The position numbers were made by a program, and so were the translations under genes. Source: Paraspadella gotoi (taxonomy: Eukaryota; Chaetognatha). From it: a DNA stretch of 64,000 nucleotides. The stretch's first letter is position 1, and the number at the start of each line of letters is the position of its first letter. The stretch lies in contig CM119269.1 in the NCBI GenBank assembly GCA_051294375.1, positions 14,519,918-14,583,917 of the forward strand, in the 5' to 3' direction. The notes beneath the pieces were generated by a model, which worked only from the letters and a program-made list of their open reading frames with translations, was not told the origin of the DNA and ran no database searches. Shown piece by piece: positions 43,341 through 53,603 of the stretch.

Positions 43341-45887
43341 ATCCCTTATCCTTCCATCTCTATCCCCCTTTTCCATCTCTCTCTCTGCCTCTCTTTCTAA
43401 CTCTCTTTGGTCTCCTCATTAATTTTCATGAGACGGGGCGAGACGCTGCCGTCGACAGGACGGCCGGGGAGATAAAGGAAAAAATCCCTTCGAGTCGGAT
43501 GAAACCAGGCTAAAAGTTTTTGACAGTGGAGTAGATGTCCTGGGCACTCGTAGGATACTACCTTGCTCCAGTTTTTAAATACTCTTCCCTTTTCGCTAAA
43601 CCCGGTTGGTAATGAAATTTATTTTTATTACTTTTTTTGAATTTTTGAAACGTTCGGCTTAAAAATTTTCCCGGGACGATGGAGCTTTGTGTGTAATTTG
43701 AAAAAAAGTGGAAAAAGAGCACAATCGCTTGAAAATATTTTGTTTGTAATTGTTTAAGAATGAGAAAACGAACAATATGATTTTTTTAAAAGTCTTGAAC
43801 TATTTTTGAGTTGAGTTGAGTTGAGTTTTGAACTGCTGCGACATTACCGTATTGTTTTGGTTTGTGTTACCGACACCGACTTCCCTTTTGATGAATGAGT
43901 AATAGCTACGACCTTATCGACTGCTAAGCTCATGCGAAGACAGTTTTTATAAGCTCAATGATTTTCTTAGTTGAAAAATGTCTTATCGATCGGCTGGCAT
44001 TAATTCTTGATTCAAAACGAAAACAGGGAACAATATATCATTCAATTTTTTTAATTTTTTTGTTCGACGAAGGCAAAAACCTATTTTTCACCCCGTCTGG
44101 TTTGCCTCATTGTTCGCTTACCATTCGTCATATCTTTATTCTTTTAAGATAGACGTTTGTTTCTGTAAGACGTCCGTAAATCCAAATTAACCAATCCCCA
44201 GTAACAATGTCGTTACAGGCGCCGTTTGGGGCGTGTCCCAGAGTTTCCCTACCTTTGAGCATTCCCTTTTTTCTTTGACTTATTGTGACAATAAAACCCT
44301 TTTTGAACACGATTATTCTGGAGTAAGTCTCCGAGTGTCGGAGTCTCCCTTTTCTCTCGCTCTCTCTCCTTTTTAACATCCTATTCATCTTCAAATCGCC
44401 CCGCGAGTCGCGCCGGCCTTGAGAAAAGAGACATTATGCTAACGGAGAAAACCGCTTTTCATTTTTTTCATTTTCCTTTTCCTCTCATTCTTTTTCCAAA
44501 GCTTTCGTCTTTGTTCATTATTCCTTCTCTCCCTTTGTTTTTCCTTTCCTCATTCCATTATGGGGTTTTCGCGGTTTCCAATCCTCTGGCATTAGATGGT
44601 TAATCTTTCAAATAGAAATCGCGCCGGCTGTAGTTATCCTCTATTCGTTTCATCGCAGCTTGCTCGTGTGAACCCTGTGCGCCAATATCTTTTCTTTTTC
44701 ATTTCGCGCGAGTCTACGCAAAAGATTAGTCCCGATAAAAAAAAAATTGACGATCGATTCCCGCTCACCATTAAATTCGATCTGAGGTCCCTTTTTTCTC
44801 TGGCTATTGCAATCCACACCCGACTTTCTCTACCCTCGTAACGAAATATTTTGCGCCTTTATATAAAAAATTTATTGGCGATATTCGCGCTGGCATCATC
44901 CCACTTTCTCCATCCACCCGAAAATATTCAGCACATCGTCAGCGTTATATCTCAGCATCTGCGCCCCAACTCGGTCCGGGAAGAAGGGCTTTGTGTTGAA
45001 ATAAACGATTTGTTAGTAGCCGCGAGTTGAGAGAGTGATTTAAGGCAAGAAGCAGCTGCGGCGCCGTCTAGCCGCCTTGACGACCGAGCCGACGACGTTG
45101 TAGCGGTTTCTCAGCTTTTTTTTTTCTTGTTAGCCGAATCTTTCGTGGAGCCGACTTTATGCTTCTACGGGGATCGCGGGGATAGCCATGAGATTCTTCC
45201 CTTGAGATGCGAAAGTAACGTTATGTGATCTCCAGAGATTTAAGGTAAACAAAAATTATCCATCGACTACGGGTTCCACCAAAGACGTAAGGTTTTACTC
45301 ATCGAGCTGCAAAGAGAGAGTAGAGAGGTATCTGAATAATTATAACGAGTTGCGTCTTTTCATTTAAATATCTACAGGCTGTAGATTTTTTATCGAATAA
45401 TTATTGAAACAGTGTTATAAATTCAACGTTATATGTAATTGTAAACCTTAGCCATAGTTTCATCCGTCATGCAGCCAATGACGTTTGTTGTTTTTATTTT
45501 AAAATTTATTTCAAAATTTTTTTTAATAATGTAGAAAAATGATCTATGATGTTTACGCATTTAACTTTGGATGGAAAACGAACTGTAGCCCCGGAGCAAG
45601 AGCAATAATGGGAGGAGCTGTTATGGGCTATCCCCCCGGAAGTCCATAACAAGTATATAATCCTCCCCCAGTCCCCCCATCAAAAAAACTATCGCTTTTA
45701 TGGCCTGACGGATAGGAAAGAAAACAAGCTGTCATAAATCTTTTAACGACCCAAAATATCTATTTTCAGCAGCACCTTTATGATGAAAAAAAAATGTCAC
45801 GGATTCCAAAGATGCTAGTTTTGTTCGCTAAGGCTTACACGGATATTGGACTTTTTATTGGTTTTTGTAATAATCAATACGTCTGTG

Positions 45888-45891
<4 letters not shown>

Positions 45892-45939
<48 letters not shown>
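45892..45939 (+). repeat. (GA)n microsatellite
   Basis: Twenty-four uninterrupted GA units. Confidence 0.95.
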
Positions 45940-45943
<4 letters not shown>

Positions 45944-48900
45944 TTAAAAGCATTTTATTTCTTCCACACAGGCTGTTACCAATCGTAGAATAAAAAAATT
46001 TCTTACGTCTTTCACCGAGATGAAGATGAATGAAAGAAGCGATAGACCTTGAAGGCTTCCTGAAATGGTCCGCTTTGCCTGACAGACTTCAATGATGGCT
46101 TTCAATCTTGATTCGCAGCTCGCGCCAACCAGGGGCTTTGTGCGGTGCCTGCGTGAAGGGAAAGGGAGAGAAAGCGCAGAAAAAAAAACATGGTCGGAGG
46201 GAGGGACCCAGACGCGGTTAGGAGGCGTCCGTCGTTTGCCAAGGTGTGGAATCGTTTTCTTTATCCCGTATTCTTTCTCCCAGTTTCTGTTCGGTCCTCG
46301 CGGGCTTTTGTTTTTCTTCTCCGAAGGGGCGTTGTTTGCCCGCCGTTGTTTGCGCGATTGTCTCTGTTTTTGCCGCCGGTGTGCCGTGACAAATGAGGTT
46401 GGCGCGCGTTTCTCGATGACCCGGGGAAACGGCCGCCGTCCCGGTCACCGATACTTGGAGACTGGGGCTCGAAAGACGGCGCGACAGGAAAGAGGGAGGA
46501 GAGGCGAAAAAAAAACTACAACTCTTGTTTCTTTTCGCTGCTTCAGGAGGCGAGGGGCGAGAAATTGATAGGCTCTTTGGTTAATGACGCGAACGGTTAT
46601 GACGATTTACAAGGTCTCTCGTAATGGCGTTCTCTCGCCAGTCCGCGAAACCGTTTCCTTCGACTTCCCTCTCTTTCCCTGCTCAATGCTTATGTCGATG
46701 GTGAATAATGCTGAATAAACGTTCAATTTCTTCGCGAAATCAAATAAGAATTATGTCTAATAGACTTGGGAAATTTGAACTCCTAATTTTTTATTTTTCT
46801 AATTCTTTTTAAAAATAATTTGATGCTGTGTTCAATTCTTCAGTAGTAGCTAATTAAATTTAAATATTTCTATTTCTATAAATTGAGTCGTGGTTAGTAC
46901 GCGAGACTTCTGATAAAAGTAAAAATTATCCTATTTAAAGTCTACTTTCTCTTACGAACGCGTACGCTTTCTCTACGAATGACCTTCGTCTGATGGACTG
47001 CGGTATTTGTACGGAAAATCTCCGATCATTCAAGATAAAAATGAGGATAGCGATTACTCTAAAAGTTAAAAGAATGGCTCATGATTATGATATTTTAATG
47101 CAAATAAGGTTTTAAAATTTTAATTATTGTAACTTTATTGAATTTTTTTTATTATAATTTTATTTTATTTCGTTTTGAAATATTTAACCGTCGGGAATTT
47201 GAACCAACTTTAAAATTTTAGTCGTAAATAAAAATCTATTAAATGAAAAAGAAATATAAATAAAAAAATATGATTAATAAATCAAAGAAACTTAATGAAT
47301 CAATTGATGTATAAGAATGACATAAGATTCCAAAAAAAATAAATGCGGAAAGACGGAAATTTTGAATGATTTTTTTTTACTTATATGGAAAAGAAAATTG
47401 TTTCCGCCTAAAAGAGTGGAAAGTCGTTTTACTCTTCATTTTTCATTTTTTGAGCTCTGGGAAGTTGACTTCTTCTCTTACGCATGCAAGAGAGGGGAAA
47501 CAAAGAAAAGAAAGTCTGCTTTAGCTTGTTTGGCTGTTCTCTTGCGCAGAGGGGAAAAAACCTAATCTCGTTTTTTTTTGTCTTCCTTCTTCTAAAATTC
47601 TACCTCGGTTTGATCATGATTTCGAATTTTTCAATCTCGATTACTAAACCTTGCTGCAGGATTTATTTCCGTACTTTCAAACCATACTGTCATCGTAAAT
47701 ATAGAGTAACTTAAAAGTGTGATAGATTAACTATACTTTTTTACATTAAATTGTGAGAAAAATTAAGAATGATCAAAAACAGAATTTAATTTTTTATTCA
47801 ATTCAATGAATAATGATAACTCTTTGCTATGGCTGCAAGCACTAAGTAACATGCAATAATTAACAACGTTGAATCTACCGACACATCAACATAGAGCATT
47901 TCCAATCGAAATAAAAATTCGTCTCTACTAACAAGAGTGAACAAAGGCAAGAAGTAAAATCTTTTTCTGCTGAGTAGGCCGAAGCCCATCCGGCAAACAA
48001 AGAAACAAATTCCAAATCCATTTGCTACGCTTCGTTGACTTCCTCGTGACGAAGCAACTCCATTCATCGTCTCATGATCAACTTCTTTTCTACGCTACCA
48101 TTACAAAAGAGAAAAAGAAGGGCACAGATTTTTATCTCTCGCTCACCCTGATCTCTTCCCAACCTAGAAAATAACTATTTATTTAAGTGTATATGCCCGT
48201 CACGTTCAATTACTTCGTTTTCGACGAGATTGATCCTCTTTTTCGCGAAGAACAAGTTACCCAATAAATATTAACCCTGGAAGATTAGTTATTCAATATT
48301 GTCTTTATTCAAACTTGTTTTCCGACTGGTTTAGCGCCCGCTGTTGGTAAAAGAAGAAAGGATAAACTGAAAAGGAAACCGATATTTCATTTCGTCCTTT
48401 ATTCAAGCCTTTCCTTTCCCAATTTCTTTTCCTCTTTCATCGTCTTGTTTCATGAATCATAAACTTGATATGAGGAAATTTTGAATGTCTCATAAGATTA
48501 GGTCTATAAAACCTAAAACCGAAGGGGAATGGTTATTTTTTTATAATTTCATTACAGCAACTTATTTCATCTTATTAGATCCCATCATTTTAAACAAAAT
48601 GTAGCTTTGCTAACCCTTCAAACCTGTATTTACATACTTTATTATATGTGTGCGAGATTTAATTTCATTACTCGTGCAGCGGTGGTTGTTAATAGTTATT
48701 CGGTTTTTATTGTAGCACTTAGTGGTAGCACGTATTAATAGGATTTTTCAATTGTCCACAATTGTTACAAATGACTACGATGAGTAAGATGAGGGGAGTA
48801 ATCCGACATCGTGACCGTTGTGCTTCAATTTCTACGATTGGCCTTATGTCTTTATTGGGAAATGATTCGGATGAGGTATGACATGACTTTGACACTGAAA

Positions 48901-49389
48901 CATGGCGTAATGACATAACGATGTTAATGACTAGGGTAATGACAGGGAGGTCTGCCAAGGAGACGTCTCGCCTATGCAGTCGTTTCATAACGTTCTTTTT
49001 CCGAATGTAGATTCAAAAGTCGGTGAGGTTGGACGAATCGTCGCGCTGGCATATTTAGGTTTCGGGAGGGGGGAGTGTTATTCTTGTCAATGGCACTGGG
49101 CATTATGGGATCGCTTCGCACCAACCCTGGCGTTGCCGGACACTGGATTCGGGGTAAATAACAAAATGTAACTTTTCATTTACCACCAATGACGGTAACG
49201 TTTGTTTCTTCATTTTTCAGAACGAGTTGGTTTTTCCGCTGTGGTTGGTAGTTTCCATCTTGTGACAAATTAGATTTAATATCATGTGTCATATTTCGCT
49301 TCCGGGTCCTTTCGATAAACTTCACGGGTCGGCGACCTAACGAGTGAGTTTGTGATGAGCGTAAAATCCGCGGGTGGCACTAGTCGGTG

Positions 49390-49565
49390 TTATTGGCGCA
49401 CTCTGGCCATGATGTAATAAAGAGATAGGAAGTAGATGGCCACGGAGAAACTGAGTGAGAGAATGGAGATGAGAAGAGCCAAGCGACCCTTTAACCTGGC
49501 GCTGGTCACTTTGCCGCGACCTAAATCACGCTCCGAGTTTCTTGCCAACGACACGGCGATGAGAC
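49390..49565 (-). CDS. CD225-like gene, last exon
   Basis: Acceptor TCGTTCAG lies just upstream on the minus strand (49566-49567 is the AG). Encodes GLIAVSLARNSERDLGRGKV, then TSARLKGRLALLISILSLSF and SVAIYFLSLYYIMARVRQ, with TAA at 49392-49390. Contains the conserved loop and the second membrane segment. Confidence 0.78.
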
Positions 49566-52500
49566 CTGAACGAGAGGGGAGAGAGATAAGGTATTGAGAG
49601 TGAGTCGGATAAGGTGAAATAATGGGGTTAACTTTCTATTCTATTATCCCGTTTGTTTGTATAATGTATAATATCTATATTTTATAATGGTTCTAATTTC
49701 GTATGATAATAGTTTTATTAATCTCAACTTTATTGCACTTGCACTCATCTTTCTAATGATAGTTATTGTATCAGATTAACTCATGGTTCATTTCAAAAGA
49801 GATTGAGTTCTTAAATCTCTTTTACATTACTATGTATTCCTTTCTTTTCGTTGTGTTATTATGATTAGAAAAAAGTTTGAAATTGAGTACAACAACGATT
49901 TTTTATTTCAATTAGAGAAACGGGCATGTTTCGGCTTAATACAAGCCTTCATCAGCCGAAACATGTCCGTTTCTCTAATTGAAATAAACAATCGTTGTTG
50001 AACTCAATTTCAAACTTTTTTCTAATCTCATTTACATATTGTAGCGGGTTAGATCATTTCTCACATCTTTTGATACGATTTTTATAAAGTCTTATTTTAC
50101 TATTTTAGCTATACTTTTGATTAATTCAGTTTTCAAATTAATATTCAAATATTTCATTGTAGTTTTGAAGCTTTTCAAATGGAAGTATTTTACTTGTTCT
50201 GAGAGACTGTCTCATGTCTCACGAACCATTAGGTCAATAATATTTAAGATGCCATCCCCGTTATATTATCATCGGATCTCTGCCTTAAAACTATCTTTTG
50301 TCTTTAACACACCTGGTAAAATCATAACGTTGAAGAAAATGGCTCCGAATACAGCGAAAGTGTGAAAATTCTTAGGCGCGTCCATCCTTTCTCTTATCTT
50401 TGACGATGATTCGTCGCTATCGTCGTCGATATTCGACTGTCCTTCGTTATCGTCCCTTGGCGCAAAAGAATTAACAGGACCGACGGCTCCGGTGACGGAA
50501 GATGGGGGTTGAAGAGATGTGTTTAACTGATCGCTGTTAATCGTTCCGGTATCGTCGCTGGCTCCCTCGCCTCCGTCGCCCATCTGCACGGGGCCTCCGC
50601 CCCCGCCGACGAAATTAGCGGCACTGTGAACGAATGCTTGTCTGGCGCCACCGGCACCCCCGGCGCCACCGGCGAGGCTGTTGATAGGCCACGCCCCTCC
50701 CGAGGCGAATTGTTGCAGACGAGTGTCATTTGCGAGTTGTTGATCCATCAACGCGTTGTTACTTTGGTGATTGTGATTATGCAGAGCCTGGTTGGTGAGC
50801 GGTTGGTTGTTTATGGATTCAGGGCACTTACCCATATGCGAGTTAGGAACGTTTGTTATTCCCCCTTGGGGTGTCACTTGGTAAGGCGTGAATCCCAACG
50901 GATGTACGTAACATGGAGCCATCGTTCCCAAACCGACCAAGTTTCCGGGGGAAGCGTGATGCTGGTGTTGAGACCCGTTTATGTTATTCATTTGATGCAT
51001 CCCACTTTCGTTAGCGATTACGTTGGAGCAGAAAGGCATTGATTGATGATGAATTTGAGGATTGAATCCCATCGAGATTTCCGGAGAAGTCACGCACTTG
51101 GGGGTTTGAGAGGGAAAGAACGTTCCAGACGACGAAACCCCCGCCGGATATGACGGTGACGACGACGCTGTTTCGTCCTTTTCCCCGCTCGTCGCACTTT
51201 CGGTCACGGACGACCCCCCTGGACCCTGAATCACGGCCTGCTTTAGATGATCCATTCGTACGGACAACCCTCGCAAGACGTGAGGTGGCGGGGGATTATT
51301 GTTTATAATAGATTGAGCATTGAAGTTTGAGGCGTGTTGTGAAGGCGGCAAAGATACCAATTCATCTGTAAGAAAATAAGAAAAGGTAGGATTGAGCATA
51401 TTAATTGTTAGAGCTGAAGAATGATTTCCCCAAGTCTCAGGAATTCATAAGGCAATTTTATTCCCCGAAAGTCATTTATCTCCTTCATTAATTTTTGTCA
51501 TTAATCTTTTTCACATCCCATGGAACTATGTGGCAAGAGGCTCGTCCTCGTCCAATCCGGAATACCCGCGAGCTGTCTTAATAGATTTTGTGCGATTTAG
51601 TAACTTATCATTAAATGGCCTCTTGTGAGCGCGCAATTTACCCGGTAACGAGGCAGACGGAGGCAATGAAGTCGGAATTGGGTTGCAACCTTGAGGCTCT
51701 TCTCGTGAAAGGTTATCGGTATGATTGTACGGCACTGTAAATAAATAGTTTTAAACGGTTAGTCTTAAAACTGTAGACTAAGTAGATTAATATTATTGAT
51801 GTAAATTTTTCTATGGTCAGAAAAACATTTCTTATTGTTTTAAAAACTTCATTACGTATTCTAAATTATAAATCAGAATAGTCACCTGCAGTGTTTGCAT
51901 TGTTATTCACGTTTCTTCGGAAGGCCATCGTAGATGAAGGTGCACCCGTGAGATTCGCGTGACCGGGATCTCGCTCGTGCCCCATGTTTGGTAATGAGCC
52001 GCACGCGTCACCACAGTCACAGGGGGCGCACTAAGTAGATTGAAGGTGGGCGTTGCCAAACGATTGAATCGTTAACAATAAGTTAAGCACAGATTTATTT
52101 ATTTATTTTTTTTAGAATTTTCGAATAATGAAATTAAGAAAAAATTGAAAGAAAACCGTTTTGAGTTTTAGATTGTTAGTAATTTTTTAAAAAAACGATT
52201 TTTCTCGTCATCAATTTCTTCTTTCTGCTTTTTCTTATTTTTTCCTATTTATTTTTTTAAATCTGTTTTTATCTACATGTTACATGAGCTTCTAGATAGT
52301 ATTCTAGATAATATTCTAGATAGTATGAGAATATACGTGAAAATGTTTTTAAAAATCAAAATATGATGCTTTTATGTCATAAGAATTCTAACATTTCTAT
52401 TGTTACCTGATTCTGACATTTTCTCAAAGGATTATGAGCTGGTATTTGCGAGCCATTAATCACGCCCGCCGACATTCCCAACGACATATTCCTACAAACG

Positions 52501-52624
52501 TTGGTTCCTTGACCCATGGGAGGCGCAGGAAGGGTGGCTGGAAAAAGACCCGAGCAAGATAGTGGTGACTGGCCTCCCAGCGACGTAGAGGGGACCCCGA
52601 GACTGTTTGTGAGCACTTCGTTTT
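49390..52624 (-). CDS. Two-pass membrane protein with CD225/dispanin-like C-terminus and long polar N-region (5 exons, 5' incomplete)
   Basis: Minus-strand exons in transcript order: 52624-52407, 52030-51886, 51734-51642, 51365-50313, 49565-49390. Phases agree throughout (560 residues plus stop). The first 480 residues are rich in Gln, Asn, His, Ser, Pro and Gly and probably disordered. A small Cys cluster CAPCDCGDACGS starts exon 2. The C-terminus has a membrane segment FHTFAVFGAIFFNVMILPG, a loop LIAVSLARNSERDLGRGKV, and a second segment LALLISILSLSFSVAIYFLS. The order hydrophobic-Gly-hydrophobic, then A..S-RD...G..., then hydrophobic resembles CD225 (IFITM, PRRT, SynDIG proteins). The family call is from pattern only. 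Without exon 1, ATG at 51985-51983 could start a shorter protein. Confidence 0.7.
49566..50312. other. Last intron of the CD225-like gene
   Basis: AT-rich intron holding a long inverted repeat with a hammerhead-like core. Nothing else is recognised. Confidence 0.6.
49864..50026 (-). repeat. Long inverted repeat with hammerhead-ribozyme-like core (Penelope-type repeat)
   Basis: Arms of 73 bp at 49864-49936 and 49954-50026 are nearly perfect complements around a 17-nt spacer. On the minus strand the centre reads CTGATGA (49955-49949), a 5-bp stem GGCTT/AAGCC, then GAAA (49932-49929) and CATGCC. This is the hammerhead core order, but the cleavage-site triplet is GCC instead of GTC and one extra A follows CTGATGA. 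The left arm is related to the repeat at about 53514-53604. Confidence 0.7.
50313..51365 (-). CDS. CD225-like gene, large polar exon and first membrane segment
   Basis: Acceptor TTTCTTACAG precedes 51365; donor GTGTGT begins at 50312. 1053 nt encode DELVSLPPSQHASNFNAQSI and onward through His/Gln/Asn-rich and Gly-rich stretches (SLAGGAGGAGGARQAF). An acidic Ser-rich region DDNEGQSNIDDDSDESSSKI leads into the first membrane segment. No internal stop. Confidence 0.82.
51642..51734 (-). CDS. CD225-like gene, exon 3
   Basis: Acceptor TTATTTACAG precedes 51734; donor GTAAAT begins at 51641. Encodes VPYNHTDNLSREEPQGCNPI, then PTSLPPSASLP. Phase 1 in and out. Confidence 0.7.
51886..52030 (-). CDS. 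CD225-like gene, exon 2
   Basis: Acceptor AATCTACTTAG precedes 52030; donor GTGACT begins at 51885. Encodes CAPCDCGDACGSLPNMGHER, then DPGHANLTGAPSSTMAFRRN and VNNNANTA. The ATG at 51985 follows an in-frame TAG at the acceptor and is a fallback start. Confidence 0.68.
52407..52624 (-). CDS. CD225-like gene, first exon seen
   Basis: Acceptor TTGTTTTTTGCAG precedes 52624; donor GTAACA begins at 52406. Encodes NEVLTNSLGVPSTSLGGQSP, CSGLFPATLPAPPMGQGTNV and ends KCQNQ in phase 0, which joins exon 2 in frame. An earlier exon is needed for the first partial codon. Confidence 0.65.
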
Positions 52625-52798
52625 CTGCAAAAAACAAATATTCTAGTTTCAAATCTTTGAATTTTTTATGGGTAAATGAGAAATTTTTAAAGAATGGAAA
52701 ATTGGATAAGTACACTCATAAGGAAAAAAAGGCGCCACTATATTACTTTAAATTCCAGACGATCAATAAAAATATTTTTAAAAATTTATTAAGTTTTT

Positions 52799-52828
52799 AG
52801 CCGGATCTGCTTACAGCAGATTCCGGCT
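52799..52828. repeat. Short hairpin with 13-bp stem
   Basis: AGCCGGATCTGCT and its near-complement AGCAGATTCCGGCT (one bulged A) flank a 3-nt loop. It may be the end of an unrecognised repeat, since the following 150 bp (GTCGGTCCGCCCCCC and a (GTCC)n run near 52938-52956) also look repetitive. Confidence 0.55.
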
Positions 52829-53561
52829 CTATAATTCACTTTGTCGGTCCGCCCCCCCAATCTTGTCGGGCATTCACTTATATCATGTCAGAACATCGAG
52901 ATTCGAATTATGATAAATTATGCCCAAAAAAATAATGTCCGTCCGTCCGTCCGTCCCACCTTAGCAAAAAACACCAATTACTTTGTGATTTGATGGATGG
53001 ATTGGATTAAAATTTTGTGGGTGGGTAGGAAAGTGTGTGATTGAGCTGGAAATCAAGTTTCGATAGAATCGTCCGAGTGGAAATGAGTTAAAATAGAAAA
53101 TAAACAATCTATTTCACTATTTGATTGTGCTTTCTTTATAATGTATTGAGGCGACAAAAGCGGGAAAAGTGAATTTTATTTAAAAGCTTCAGAATCATTG
53201 ACCTATCATTCTTTATTTTTTTTTTTTAATTTAAAATTATTATTTAAGGATATGGGTTAATCCAGTTGTCAGGCTATCCCTCCGGATGTCCAATGTATTT
53301 TTTTTTCTTTTTTATTGTATTATAAAAAATAAAATATCCAGAAAAAAAAATTTTCAAGTTTAGCTTTGCCATGGAGTAGTTTATTTTATAAAATTTATAT
53401 CAAACTTTTTATTTTTAAATAAATTTGAATTTGCTTTATAATTGTTTTACAAAATGTAAGTATATATGGTAATTTTTTTTGTGGTGTAATCCTTTCGTTT
53501 CGTTGTGTAATGATTAGAAGAGTTTGAAATTAATTTTCAACAACGATTTATTTTTATTAAT

Positions 53562-53603
53562 AACGGACATGTTTCGGCTCAGCTACAAGCCTTCATCAGC
53601 GTT
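53562..53603 (-). ncRNA. Hammerhead ribozyme-like motif of a Penelope-like repeat
   Basis: On the minus strand the order is: stem I strand TAACG (53604-53600), CTGATGA (53599-53593), stem II GGCT/AGCC, GAAA (53575-53572), stem III as AC-AT-GT, C at the expected cleavage site (53566), then CGTTA pairing back to stem I. This is the type I hammerhead order with the two-base-pair stem III described for Penelope-like elements. One unpaired A between CTGATGA and stem II departs from the usual core, so activity is uncertain. The downstream sequence matches the left arm of the repeat at 49.86 kb. Confidence 0.55.

Larger units (their letters stand above)
39571..49389. other. Nearly 10 kb without a supported exon (TTLL4 intron or intergenic)
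   Basis: I looked for the next TTLL4 block on the plus strand and did not find it. Content is AT-rich DNA with GC-richer islands near 40.6-41.0, 41.4-42.0 and 46.1-46.6 kb, where both strands have open frames without family resemblance or good splice context. Simple repeats include (CT)n at 43.3 kb, (GAGTT)n near 43.81 kb and (GA)n at 45.9 kb. Confidence 0.6.

Noticed and set aside
45580-45680. Similarity of GGCTATCCCCCCGG at 45.6 kb with GGCTATCCCTCCGG at 53.27 kb
   Set aside because: Probably a short shared repeat, but too little matching sequence to define an element.
46092-46568. 158-codon plus-strand open frame in a GC-rich island
   Set aside because: No family resemblance, both strands open, compositionally biased; more likely chance in GC-rich DNA.
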